From: Mycocentrospora acerina
Lineage: Eukaryota; Ascomycota; Dothideomycetes; Pleosporales
NCBI GenBank assembly: GCA_022701365.1
Contig: JAKUHH010000118.1
Location: forward strand, 183,450-247,449
Length of the DNA stretch: 64,000 bases
Direction: 5' to 3'
Part shown: one piece after another, positions 54,413 to 64,000 of the stretch
Layout of the letters: each line of letters opens with the position of its first letter
Position numbering within the stretch: position 1 is the stretch's first letter
Program-made: the position numbers and the translations under genes
The notes under the pieces: generated by a model
The model's input: the letters and a program-made list of their open reading frames with translations, nothing else
What the model was told of the DNA's origin: nothing
Database searches by the model: none

Positions 54413-56410
54413 CTAAGGCCAAAAATCTTGGCTATTCACGTCTAAGAACTGCTCCAGAGATGCCCAGTTCGGATCTTCAAACGCACCTGTAGCGCCATCT
54501 TTCCAAGACCAATCCATTCCAAATCCGCTTTCCTCTATACCAACGGTACTCGGCGATGTATCTAGTGTTCGATACAAATCCTGCTCCATTTTCTCTCTAC
54601 TCAAATGGCGCAGTGTGGTGTCGATCACAGTTAATACTTTTGCGGTACTTTTGTTTTTGACCCCTCCCCGTTCAACACAGGCAACTCTAGCTCTCTGCAC
54701 TAGAGCTACTGCAATCTGCCTATCGATTCCAGAATTCTGCATACTCTGGTCTGTACAGCATAGCACCATGCAGAGAGTCGTGGCACCAAGAAGGAAGTCG
54801 TGCCAGGTAATACTTGTTAGAAACCACTGTTCTGTCTCAAGCTGACCACCGGGCCTACATTCCATGTATGCATCCATAAAATGCAGTACGAGAGCTGACG
54901 CTGCATCATAACATTTTCTTACGCTACTCTGCCGAGATTTGACAACATGAGGGCGATGAAGGACACAAATGCATTTGTAGTGAAGCAAAGAGATGCAAAG
55001 CCGAGTAACGATGAGACCTGGTGGGTCTACCACAGAATCAGCAATTGAGCGTGGCCGGAGATTCTCGGGCAAAGACGCGTAGGCATTTCTGATCTCAGCA
55101 TCCAACATTTCGGTTTCATAATCCGAAGCCACACCTACCCGAGCGACCAACACATGCTGTAGAATCTTGCCAAAGACAAGCATAAAGGTATGCTTCGCGA
55201 TGTAAAACAAGTTACCTGGCAGCTCATTACCCGTTCGAGCCGGCGGCAACTCCACCGTGTTCTCATCAAAGTCGGAGTCAAGTAGATTAGTTGGAGCCGG
55301 TGTGTCCCAAGCCGAATACTGGATCCCGCTCGGAAGACCGAGATGAAATGTTGTCAACAAATCAAGCTGCATACACACGGACCAAGTCCGACGGCGCATT
55401 TCCTTCTCAAAAGGACTCAAATCGAAATTGTTAGGATCCTTGTGATATCCCATCTGAATAGCAAGACGGACGAGAAGCGCAAGTACGGTTCCTATGTCTG
55501 CAGGCATTTCCAAGCTTGCATACAGTTGTGATTGAGCATAGAGCATAAGAGCCTGGATAGCAAAGCGTCCCGGGCGGAAAAATTTACCTAAAACCAAACA
55601 ATGCGCAGCTGCTATAGTGAAACTACGATTGCCGCTCTTTTCACCTCCGTCTTGCCTTGAATTATCCATGGTGATTTGGAGAACTGAGAAGAGTATCGAA
55701 GTCCAAAGTGGCGGTGTTTCGGTAGGATTGTTCCAGAAGGACTGATACTGCCTCATAAATTGAGAAGGGTGTAAGAAAGGAGCGACGAGGGATCTGGTCC
55801 TAAAATATGCAGAGATGAGACGATCTGTGTCTTTACGCGACGGAAGGTGATTTGCGAGAATCTCGTCTAGACTGGGAGTACGGTAGATGTCAGCCCCGAA
55901 GAGCACGCCTATCCTGGCTTCGACTTCGTCGTCAGCCTCCGGTATTTCGATATCGGTGTCATCTTCAGGAGGATAGATGTTTGACCTGAGCGCTTGGATA
56001 TCTTCCAACATGGCTGACCAATGCGTCGCGCCATTATATGCTAGGTCACTTCGCTCGCTGTGACCATTTATGCTATTGAATTGTTGGTTTACAATAGAGG
56101 GCTCCAAAGGTATCACAGAGGTAGTGGAACTATTAGAAACTGTCGCGGTATTGGCGGATTGTTCAGCCAGCTGCTGCACGAGTTGCTCTAAATGATCAAG
56201 GCGTGCCTCAGCGTGAATACGCTGCTCCCTTTCGATTTTTGAGTCGCTTGGGAACGGCGTGTAGGAACAAGACTTTGCGTTGTTTTTATGCGTGCAGTTG
56301 CTGCAAGGGGTTTTTCGGTCGCATTTCAGCTTCCGCCGTCGGCATTCTCTGCAGGCAAGCTGCGCTCGATTCCTTCGTATTCCCCCTGCGGAACTCATCC
56401 CGGCTGACAT
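54413..56410 (-). CDS. Zn2Cys6 transcription factor with fungal-specific TF domain
   Basis: Single exon, 665 residues from the ATG at 56410; the frame continues upstream but without an ATG. The Zn2Cys6 cluster has Cys at 20, 23, 30, 36, 39 and 48 (ACRECRRRKLKCDRKTPCSNC), followed by a coiled-coil linker ARLDHLEQLVQQLAEQ. The middle-homology fungal TF domain (PF04082 type) includes YFRTRSLVAPFLHPSQF, LVRLAIQMGYHKDP and the EKEMRRRTWSVCMQLD core. Intronless, unlike the other two regulators here. The C-terminus ends in an acidic/aromatic tail (FGMDWSWKDG, SLEQFLDVNSQDFWP) that could activate transcription. Divergent from the APH-like gene at 56717. Targets unknown. Confidence 0.88.
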   Translation of the reverse strand: MSAGMSSAGGIRRNRAQLACRECRRRKLKCDRKTPCSNCTHKNNAKSCSYTPFPSDSKIEREQRIHAEARLDHLEQLVQQLAEQSANTATVSNSSTTSVIPLEPSIVNQQFNSINGHSERSDLAYNGATHWSAMLEDIQALRSNIYPPEDDTDIEIPEADDEVEARIGVLFGADIYRTPSLDEILANHLPSRKDTDRLISAYFRTRSLVAPFLHPSQFMRQYQSFWNNPTETPPLWTSILFSVLQITMDNSRQDGGEKSGNRSFTIAAAHCLVLGKFFRPGRFAIQALMLYAQSQLYASLEMPADIGTVLALLVRLAIQMGYHKDPNNFDLSPFEKEMRRRTWSVCMQLDLLTTFHLGLPSGIQYSAWDTPAPTNLLDSDFDENTVELPPARTGNELPGNLFYIAKHTFMLVFGKILQHVLVARVGVASDYETEMLDAEIRNAYASLPENLRPRSIADSVVDPPGLIVTRLCISLLHYKCICVLHRPHVVKSRQSSVRKCYDAASALVLHFMDAYMECRPGGQLETEQWFLTSITWHDFLLGATTLCMVLCCTDQSMQNSGIDRQIAVALVQRARVACVERGGVKNKSTAKVLTVIDTTLRHLSREKMEQDLYRTLDTSPSTVGIEESGFGMDWSWKDGATGAFEDPNWASLEQFLDVNSQDFWP

Positions 56411-56716
56411 TGGTAGAGTGGTGATTACCACTTTGCTAGGCAGTGTTTTTTGCACCCTTTCATATTCTGAACTGTAGACGTTATGTATAGACAGGGGTAT
56501 GAAACATGAGCTTACTCATCTAGCATGGAAAGTGGGGAAAGGCCGACGCTTGTACCGCCAACAGTGTGACCCATGAATTTACATTGTGTCATTGCCACGT
56601 TTCCTTCTAGTTTGATATCGATTGCCTTAGCTACTCGTTGCACTATATGCAAGGGATTATATTCAGTTCCAAAAATCTGAAGGCGCATAAATGCAGGCCT
56701 TATTCAGTTGATAGCG
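56411..56716. promoter_or_regulatory. Divergent promoter Zn2Cys6 regulator / APH-like kinase
   Basis: 306 bp between divergent starts. No CGG palindrome stands out. Confidence 0.4.
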
Positions 56717-57759
56717 ATGGATCCTTTAGAAACAAGTAAAGTTGAAAGTAAGTAGCTTAATCTTTTGTCCTAGTCGCTTGCTACACTGCGCCTTAATAAA
56801 CCTTTTTATAATCGTTTTAGCTCTACCCACTCTTTCATCCTTCATTGCTCCACGTGGATCGAATGTCATCCTATCTGATTCCTCGTTCTTCAAGCGCTAT
56901 CCTTCACTACCATCGTTGGAGGAAGTTCGACTTCAAGCTGCCTCAAAACCTCGTCCAAAGGAGTGCATCGCGGTGTTCGAAAATCTAAATTTGGTTGTGA
57001 AATTTGGCCTCGAAGAATCTATTGCAGAAGGCCAGTGCTTATATGCTGTTCGGCGCGTTTTTGGGCCATCTGTACCTGTTCCAGAGGTATACGGATGGCG
57101 CAAAGAGGGCGAAGAGACTTTCATTTTCATGGAGTTAGTAGATGGGCTCAGTCTTGAAGCCCGATGGGCTGATCTGAGCGCTGAAGAACGGTACAATGTG
57201 GCTCAAGAGCTCCGTGGGATCTTGCATACACTCAGGAAGGCAAAGCAGGATTCGGAGCACCAATTTGTTGGCATGTTCTACCATTTACTGTCTGCATCCA
57301 TTCGAAACTAATTTAATCTCTCTAGGCCACATTTGTCGTACACCACTTCAAGATGTCGCCTTTCCTGTGGATGTGCTCCCTAACTCTGGGCCATTTCCGA
57401 GTGTAAAGGAATTCCACGACTGGTTTTCGTTTTTGTATAGGCGAAATCTCATCAACCCAAACGCATATCCACAAGACCCTTACCGTAGTGGCCTGCCAGA
57501 TGATGCTCAAATTGTACTAACGCATGGAGATCTCCACCGCAGCAATATTATGGTCACAAAGAGCGGGCCTCCTAGAATACTTGCACTCATAGACTGGCAC
57601 CAAGCGGGTTGGCTTCCAGCATACTGGGAAGTACGTAAGGCTATGTATACTGTAGACCAAGAAGATGAATGGGCCAGGAAATATGTTCCACAATTCCTTC
57701 AGAATTGGGAAGAAACTGAGGAGGCGTGGGACTTTTATGTATCAGCAACAGGTAATTAG
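56717..57759 (+). CDS. Aminoglycoside-phosphotransferase-like small-molecule kinase
   Basis: Three exons (56717-56747, 56821-57270, 57326-57759) give 304 residues, typical of fungal APH-fold proteins. Features in order: a Lys-containing strand NLNLVVKFG, PVPEVYGWRKEGEETFIFMELVDG (hinge region), FVGHICRTPLQD, the catalytic loop LTHGDLHRSNIMV, and ALIDWHQAGWLPAYWE with the metal-binding Asp. The first exon encodes only ten codons; its ATG was chosen because the following intron has canonical GTAAGT-AG borders. The second intron uses a GC donor (57271) and is the only choice giving the conserved FVGHIC junction. Fungal relatives are numerous and mostly uncharacterised; substrate unknown. Confidence 0.83.
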
Positions 57760-58142
57760 GCGTGTATTGAAAATTGCTCCAGCATAGTTTTCAGACCAAG
57801 AATACACTACATAGACTTTCGTTCTTAAGCTTTGTAATATGATGAAAACAGTGCTATACCCTATTCAAATCTGTGTCTAATTTTAGAAGAACAGTCTATG
57901 ATGAATAGTACATCGCAGAGTCTTAATCATCTTCAAGATCCCCTCCTTCCAAGATGTGTAACCGCCGGATAACTGGGTTGCTTGAGCGTTAAGCTTTAGC
58001 ATTCTTCAATTCGTCAAGTGCTGCTCTACCTACAAGCCCCTTCCTCACAAGCTAATTAAATTACATTTATAACCACGTCTGAAATTTCTTCGCCTGCTCA
58101 GGCCATTAGCACTGGGCACCTATATTTACGAGATAGACTGAC
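57760..58142. other. Intergenic, AT-rich
   Basis: 383 bp with no gene, between the APH-like gene and the remnant at 58143. Confidence 0.4.
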
Positions 58143-58475
58143 TTATGGATCTAAAGGAGTGAGACTAGCAACAGGCGCATCTATCTTCTTCGCCTCCATC
58201 TCAAGCATATTATAGGCCTTGACATCAGCAATCGCCTTACCATCACCATGGAAATTGGTGACATGCTCGTCATGGAACATAGCAAGAGCCGTTATCTCAT
58301 ATGATCGCCTCGACTGGTTCAGGTCATAGTTTCGCTTAAACTCAAGGATGAAACCAGTGATGGTGAGCCGGTAACGTGGATCACCTTTCTTTTCATCGAA
58401 CTATTGGCGTTGGAAATGAATACTGCCCGTGCCGAGCACCAAGAGTGGCTGCAAATGAGAGTAAATGTATCGTGC
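58143..58475 (-). pseudogene. Broken coding remnant, family unknown
   Basis: From 58400 down to a TAA at 58143 an open frame of 85 codons reads like real protein: FDEKKGDPRYRLTITGFILE, then ITALAMFHDEHVTNFHGDG. Directly upstream is an in-frame TAG (58401-58403), and the same frame continues sensibly beyond it (SHLQPLLVLGTGSIHFQRQ) until a TGA near 58475. Either the TAG ends an intron (CCAATAG acceptor) or it is a premature stop. A CAG/CAA-to-TAG change would fit the RIP-like mutation seen next door. I do not recognise the family. Boundaries are approximate. Confidence 0.4.
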
Positions 58476-58980
58476 AGGTCATACTACAGTATGCTAGGTA
58501 AGGCAGTATGCAGGAATGAGAAAAATGGTGTAAGTATTCTACGGACGCGAATGATGTTTGTATTGTTGTTTGGCTCGTTTAAAAGGTTCAAGAAAATCCA
58601 TCAATCGCATCGTGTCTATGCACTTATTTAAATGCATGCTAAAGGCTTCGTTCCTTACACCACGTGAGACAGAACAGGGTGATGTGTAAATTAAGATAAA
58701 ATATGTTACCATAAAGCTCCCCTCTCTCCTGAATAAAAGGACACTATGGACGTGAATTTAATCGAGCGTATCGCGTGCATACATGTGTTAGCAATCAGGC
58801 GCCAAGAAGATTAAGTGCAGAAAGCCCCCGAGAATTAATAAGGTCAATTAAATTGGTTCGCAGTTAAAACATGCGGCTACAAAAGTGCAGGATAAGGATT
58901 GTTTAGAAAAGATTGGCGGACTGACTTGAAGGGGACTGTGTTGAGTACTCAGCGTTCTCAATAATCAAGCCAATTGTTGG
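58476..58980. other. Transition zone into the AT-rich island
   Basis: 505 bp of increasingly AT-rich sequence with no gene. CpG still occurs here, then largely disappears beyond ~58990. Confidence 0.45.
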
Positions 58981-59249
58981 AGAAAAGGAGCTAGAGTAGT
59001 AGTATTAAGGTGATCTGTTGTATAGACTACTGCTCTATCTTTCTGAGTGAAACACGGCTTTTATAATATAATAAAGAACTTTTTAAGTGATTCTATAGAG
59101 CTAAGTAAGTTTAATTAATAAAAGTATCTTACATACTTTTATGGATATAGCTACCTGTCAGGATTGCATACTCATTAGGGCTAGCAGAGGTTACTCCTAG
59201 GTACTAATACTACTGTGTTCTGTACTAGAGCACTATAGGAACCTTATAC

Positions 59250-59430
59250 TTCTCTCTTAGTATCTGTTCCTATCTAGACTACTAAGAGACTCTTATATAG
59301 GCTACTACAGAATTATTATAAAAAAGGTAGTAATTTGTCTATAAAATACTACTATTCTATATGTATACTACAGAAAGACTATACTTGCTTAGTAATGTAA
59401 AGTAAGAAGGTTCTTAACACTACCTAGTAA
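59250..59430. repeat. Degenerate repeat A (copy 1)
   Basis: Shares CTATCTAGACTACTAAGAGACT and the following ~150 bp, including TAATGTAAAGTAAGAAGGTT, with the copy at ~60078-60250 in the same orientation. Divergent through point changes. Confidence 0.55.
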
Positions 59431-59781
59431 ATTTAATTTAGATTAGAATCTTGTATTCTTTTATGTATAGAGCTACTTAGAAAAATATGTTGTTATAATA
59501 GCATAATCCTTAAAATTTGCAGAAGGTTATATAATTAAAGTTATAAGGCTTAACTTTTTACACAAGACTAATTATAAAAGTTTTATTTTATAAATTTAAA
59601 TGTAAGCCAGCTTTAGGATTCTAAAATAAGAAGAAAAATTCTTAATTTAAATCTTAAGATAATTATTTCTTATAAAATAGAAAATTAATTCTATATATAA
59701 TTAAACCTTAAAACTTAGTTTAAATATATCTAAAGAAAATCTTCTTTATTAATTTAGTAGAATTAAAGATCTAATTATTAT

Positions 59782-60065
59782 TGCAACAACGCAGGTTAAA
59801 ATAGAATAATATAAATAGAGTCTGAATTGTCTACTTTAAGGCATATAGGAGTGCTAGGACTAGAAGGTACACTAAAGATACTATTATCTACACCTATAGG
59901 TCTTATATAAAAGGATATAGAAAAACTACTCTATAAAGCTCTATAGCCTGCTACTTTATATACCTGCCTCCTTAGGGATTATTGTCTAGGGTAGGTACGT
60001 AACAGGTGGCTTTTAGATAGGTGTTGGTTAGCTTAGGGGCAAACTGGAATGTGACGTTGTGAACA
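59782..60065 (-). mobile_element. LTR-like sequence, inverted copy
   Basis: 284 bp beginning TGCAACAACG and ending GTTGTGAACA (TG...CA ends). Its reverse complement aligns along its length with the LTR at 60592-60886: both share CCCCTAAG, AACACCTATCTA, CTTTATAGAGTAGTTTTT and AGACCTATAGGTGTAGA in order. It could be a solo LTR or the end of an element running the other way. Flanking 5-bp sequences do not match, so no target duplication is visible. Confidence 0.6.
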
Positions 60066-60077
60066 TTACTTACCTCT

Positions 60078-60250
60078 ATCAAGGTATCTATTACTATCTA
60101 GACTATTAAGAGACTGCTCTAAAGGCTGCAAATTAATTATTATAAGAAATGTTGTAATTAATTTGTTAAGTTTACTATTATATATAAGTGTGATAAATAG
60201 ACTCTACTAGTTTAATAATATAAAGTAGAAAGGTTTCTAATAATTTTATA
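60078..60250. repeat. Degenerate repeat A' (copy 2)
   Basis: Second copy of repeat A, immediately after the inverted LTR-like sequence. Confidence 0.55.
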
Positions 60251-60591
60251 TATTAAAGCAGAGAAACTATAGTAATTATATACTTTAATAATTTTGTATT
60301 TATAAAAGTACTAGTCTTAAAATTTTAATTATAAAATATAGTAGTATTTTTTTTAACATTTTAATTAATAACTTACTTAGTTACCTAGCTTAAAAGTAAA
60401 GAAAATCTTTTACTAGAAAAAAATCTCTATTTTAATAGTAGAATCTATAAGTAAGCTTAAATATTTTAAGAATTATTTCTAAATTTCTAAACTAGTAAGA
60501 AGAATCCTATAGAATTATAATAAAACTAGAAAATTAATTAACATTTTAATTATTTTAAACTAAAGGAAACCTACCTATTATAAAAGCTACT

Positions 60592-60886
60592 TGTAACGTT
60601 TACAACATTACATCCTATTATTACCCCTAAGTTAACTAACACCTATCTAATAGCTACTTAATTTGTACTTACCTTAGATAGCAACCCTAAGAAGGGATAT
60701 ATAAGGGGGGCAGTCTGTGTAGCTTTATAGAGTAGTTTTTTTATATCCTTTTGTATAAGACCTATAGGTGTAGAGAATAGTATCTTTAGTTTACCCTCTA
60801 GTCCTAGCGCTTCTATATGCCTAGTAGTAGACACTTTAGACCTTATTTAGATTACTCTTTTATAACCTATGTTATTACATTATACA
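60592..60886 (+). mobile_element. 5' LTR of a decayed Ty3/gypsy element
   Basis: 295 bp with TG start (TGTAACGTTT) and CA end (ATTATACA), directly upstream of the gag-pol remnant in the same orientation. Internal landmarks match the inverted copy at 59782. Confidence 0.6.
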
Positions 60887-63800
60887 AAAAAACTTATCTT
60901 AGCTAGTAATAGCCTTTAAATAATATTACTACTTATTTTATTTAGATTATGTCTAAGCTTTATATAATTTAAAACTAATTTAGACTATACTATTATATCT
61001 AGTATTTTATTATAGCTAAGATTTTTATAATGTCTTAATAACTAAAGCCTTTAAGTTTAAAACTTCTTAGACTACTATATTAAGATTACTTTAGAATAGC
61101 TATATAAAATTATTCTAAAGTAGAAACTTAAAGACTATTAAGAACCTAGCAGAATTAAACCTAACTCTAATATCTGCTACTATTACTCTAAGTTTAAAAG
61201 AACTAACTTAAAGATTAAGACATACTTAAGGCTTAACCTTAAAAGTAACAGCAGAGGTATCTAATCTTACTTTATCCCTTAATTTAGTAAGAACTAGTGT
61301 AAGACTTATACTAGATTTAGACTAAAGAAAAGAGGACTTAGCTTAACTAGTAGCCTAGCTTTATATAGAAATCTAGGAACTATAGTAAGTAATAATTACT
61401 CTAGACTATCTCTTACTTAGCAATAAATTACTACTATTTCTTTTAAAATAACCTTAACTCTTAAAGTTCTAGTCTAAGATTTTAATTAATAATACTATAT
61501 ATATAAAACTATCTAAAAGAACACTATCTATTAATGTCCTTAATAATAGTTGCAACTTAACTTTTTACTAATAGTAAGCCTTAATCTAAGACTAATTAGA
61601 GATTAATGCAGACTACTATTTAAGTAAGTGCGCTTACATAGCATTAGTCTAAGGATATACTTCTAGCCTAGCTAAAAAGTACTTAGAGCCTTAATACTTA
61701 TCTAATACCTTATTTAACTATTTTAAGATTATAGAAGATATAATTAACTTACTTAAGTCTTATTTTATTATAAGAAATAAAAAAGCTAAATGCTAGGCTG
61801 TTTTTAATAAATTCTATATAAATAAGATAAAAACTTTCTTTACTTTTAAAGCAGAGTTCCTTAGTACTGCTATTAAAAGATAAGTACTTAGATTAGAATA
61901 GTTTTACTACTTATAAATAAAAATTATATTAACTTTGCAGATACTTAGCTTTAAGTTTAAGTAATAATAGAATAACTCTTTTAAGCTTAAAGTTAAATAC
62001 TTAATAGTATTTAATATAAACTAAAAGAACTATCTCTTAGTCTTAACTATAAGAAGCATAATCTATATAATATATAAACTAGGTTAACTTTATTTAAGTC
62101 TAATTTAGAGGTCTCTACTAAAAATAAACTATAACTTATACTAATAAGCAGACCTTTATATAAAAATATAACTATAACTTTTACTTACTTTTTAGCTTAT
62201 ATCTAAAACTTTTAGTCTTATAAAAGATCTAACTCTAGGCAATTACTATAACTATAGTAAGCTAAGACACTTTATAAGCAAGTGTCTTTTACCTTAAGTA
62301 TAAAAGATTAAGTTTAAACACCTTTATAAAGATATTAAAGAATTAGAAGAAGACTTTAACTAAGAAGAAGATTAGATAAGAAATAAAGATACTTAAGAGG
62401 ACCTCTCTTCCTAGGCCTAAACTGTTATAACTTATTAAACCTTAGTCTCTTAAACTTATTTAAAGGACAATATTTCTTTTTTCTTTCTATTTTTTACACT
62501 AAAAGCCTTAGAGTCTAATTATATTTCTTAATTAAAACTAGTGCTTAAGGTTATCTTTTCTTAAATTTAAAAATTACTACTTTTATTTTGTTAGCTCTTT
62601 AGACTCTTATTTAAAAGCTACTATTTTAAGTAATAGTTAAGAGTTTTTAAGATTAAATCTCCTCTTTAGTAATACAGTATATTTGCTTGCACTTAATTAT
62701 TAATAGAAGAAAGATATATAACTACCTTTTTATAATAGTAGACTTTAGCTTATAAGACTGCATTATTAGAATTAAATAGATAAAGTGTTTTAAGCTATAG
62801 TTAGATATAGATTACTCTTAGATTATCTAGCTAGGCTGCTATCCTGCAGTATATAATCCTGCTCTACTACTTCTAATAACTTTTAACTAAATAGTTCCTA
62901 CTAAAACTATTACTTTAGATATTATATAATAAGATAAGCTATAAGAATAAGAGGACTATTAAAAGAAGTATAGTATAACTACTGCTCTTTATAAGATTTA
63001 AGAAATACTTTAACTCTTAAAAAGTTAGAAGTTCTTACTTCTTATTATATAAGACCTAATACTAAAACCTATCTAACCTCTACTAGAACTTATCTTAACT
63101 AAACCTTCTTTTTTATATTACTCTTATTTCTACTAATACTTTTTACTTTAATATAAAATGCTAAGAAAATAAATTCTTTACTACTAGCTTTTAAAAAATT
63201 AACTAAATTTTAGATAAGAAAAGGCTAGAAGATAACTCTAATAATACAGCCTTAATATAAGACTAATTGCTACTCTATTACTACTCTTTTTAAGATATCT
63301 TTAGCAAGACTGCTATAGAGGTTCTCTTAGATTTCTAAATATATAACTATAAAATTATATTAATAGAACTTTTACTAAATAGTTATAGCTCTTTGTATAA
63401 ATAAAATATAGAAGAGCTAAAAGCTACTAAATATTATATCTAAGAGAACCTATAAAAAGGCTAGATTTAATATAGTTAGAGCCTTTTTATATCCTNGATA
63501 AGAAAAGGCTAGAAGATAACTCTAATAATACAGCCTTAATATAAGACTAATTGCTACTCTATTACTACTCTTTTTAAGATATCTTTAGCAAGACTGCTAT
63601 AGAGGTTCTCTTAGATTTCTAAATATATAACTATAAAATTATATTAATAGAACTTTTACTAAATAGTTATAGCTCTTTGTATAAATAAAATATAGAAGAG
63701 CTAAAAGCTACTAAATATTATATCTAAGAGAACCTATAAAAAGGCTAGATTTAATATAGTTAGAGCCTTTTTATATCCTTTATCTTATATATTTAAAAGG

Positions 63801-63949
63801 CTAATAAAGACCTCTGCATTTATATAGACTACTGTAAACTAAATAACCTTACTTATAAAGATATTTATCTAATTTCTTATATAAATAAGCTCTTATCCTG
63901 CCTATTAAAAGCTAAGATCTTTACTAAGTTTAATATTTATTCTATATTT
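60887..63949 (+). pseudogene. Decayed Ty3/gypsy retrotransposon gag-pol
   Basis: No frame is intact. A gag zinc-knuckle is recognisable at about 62240-62286 (frame ending KLRHFISKC). Its first two Cys positions read Tyr and its two Gly positions read Ser and Arg, all G-to-A type changes. Reverse transcriptase is recognisable at about 63600-63940: SYSSLYK, IEELKATKYYI, then IDYCKLNNLTYKDIY and KAKIFTKFNI, the gypsy RT palm start. The element is interrupted at 63950 and contains the 283-bp duplication. It is a fungal retroelement, inactivated by mutation. Confidence 0.75.
63213..63779. other. 283-bp exact duplication around a single N (assembly join)
   Basis: Positions 63213-63495 and 63497-63779 read identically, separated only by the N at 63496. 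Exact identity inside a heavily mutated element points to two overlapping contig ends joined without merging, not to a biological tandem repeat. Confidence 0.85.
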
Positions 63950-64000
63950 TGTAATGGTCAGGCGCCCTGCCCTTGCTATTGATACTACGCAATAACCCCA
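63950..64000 (+). mobile_element. Possible start of a younger inserted element
   Basis: At 63950 the sequence changes abruptly from AT-only to balanced and GC-containing (TGTAATGGTCAGGCGCCCTG). The TG start and the break within the RT frame suggest the 5' end of an LTR element inserted into the older one. Only 51 bp are visible. Confidence 0.35.

Larger units (their letters stand above)
58981..63949. mobile_element. RIP-mutated transposon island
   Basis: Nearly 5 kb dominated by A and T, rich in TpA and almost free of CpG, with dense stops in every frame. This is what repeat-induced point mutation leaves in Pezizomycotina repeats. It contains the LTR-like copies, duplicated A/A' segments and the gypsy remnant listed below. 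Borders are judged by eye. Confidence 0.8.

Noticed and set aside
63213..63779. Biological tandem repeat in the gypsy element
   Set aside because: Perfect identity plus the single N between copies fits an assembly overlap better than a duplication inside mutated DNA.

Overview
This window is from a filamentous ascomycete, most likely a Pleosporales (Dothideomycetes) fungus. The gene models have short introns of about 48-82 bp with GT-AG (twice GC-AG) borders, and gene spacing is compact. The gene content includes fungal Zn2Cys6 regulators, an RTA1 protein, a STAND-type N-terminal domain, SFH5 and a Vip1/Asp1 kinase. A C:G-to-T:A mutated AT-rich retrotransposon island at the right end is typical of repeat-induced point mutation (RIP). 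All calls come from reading the sequence; no database search was possible.

Left arm (1-13.2 kb), mainly housekeeping. A partial Rictor-type TORC2 subunit (minus) is divergent from a peroxisomal urate oxidase whose promoter carries GATA and UaY-like sites. Then come a fungal STAND-like protein with ankyrin-like sequence but no NTPase, EMC10 (minus), a divergent FGGY ribulokinase-type sugar kinase, and an RRM protein of the S. pombe Vip1 type.

Metabolic mini-cluster (14.0-21.7 kb). Four genes lie in two divergent pairs: MFS transporter / Zn2Cys6 regulator, and small cupin / fumarylacetoacetase paralogue. Each shared promoter holds two copies of a TCGG-N-CCG element that I noticed nowhere else in the window. 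I read this as a locally regulated uptake and catabolic (or tailoring) pathway ending in hydrolysis of an acylpyruvate or acylacetoacetate intermediate. It is the best candidate for an undescribed system here.

Middle (22.4-39.5 kb). An RRM protein and an SFH5-like Sec14 protein are followed by about 8 kb with no recognisable gene, containing one 156-bp N gap inside a poly-A run. Then comes an acidic protein conserved only as a hypothetical, and a further 4.6 kb rich in short tandem duplications, ending in a 37-bp minisatellite.

Right arm (39.5-57.8 kb). An RTA1-family membrane protein is divergent from a Zn2Cys6 regulator. The 1527-residue Vip1/Asp1 inositol pyrophosphate kinase is divergent from Utp21 (SSU processome). 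A microsatellite-rich stretch hides a 56-residue Cys/His-rich ORF. A further Zn2Cys6 regulator is divergent from an aminoglycoside-phosphotransferase-like kinase.

Right end (58-64 kb). A broken coding remnant leads into the RIP island: two LTR-like sequences in opposite orientation and a decayed Ty3/gypsy gag-pol. A 283-bp exact duplication around a single N looks like an assembly join. At 63950 composition changes sharply, probably where a younger element inserted.
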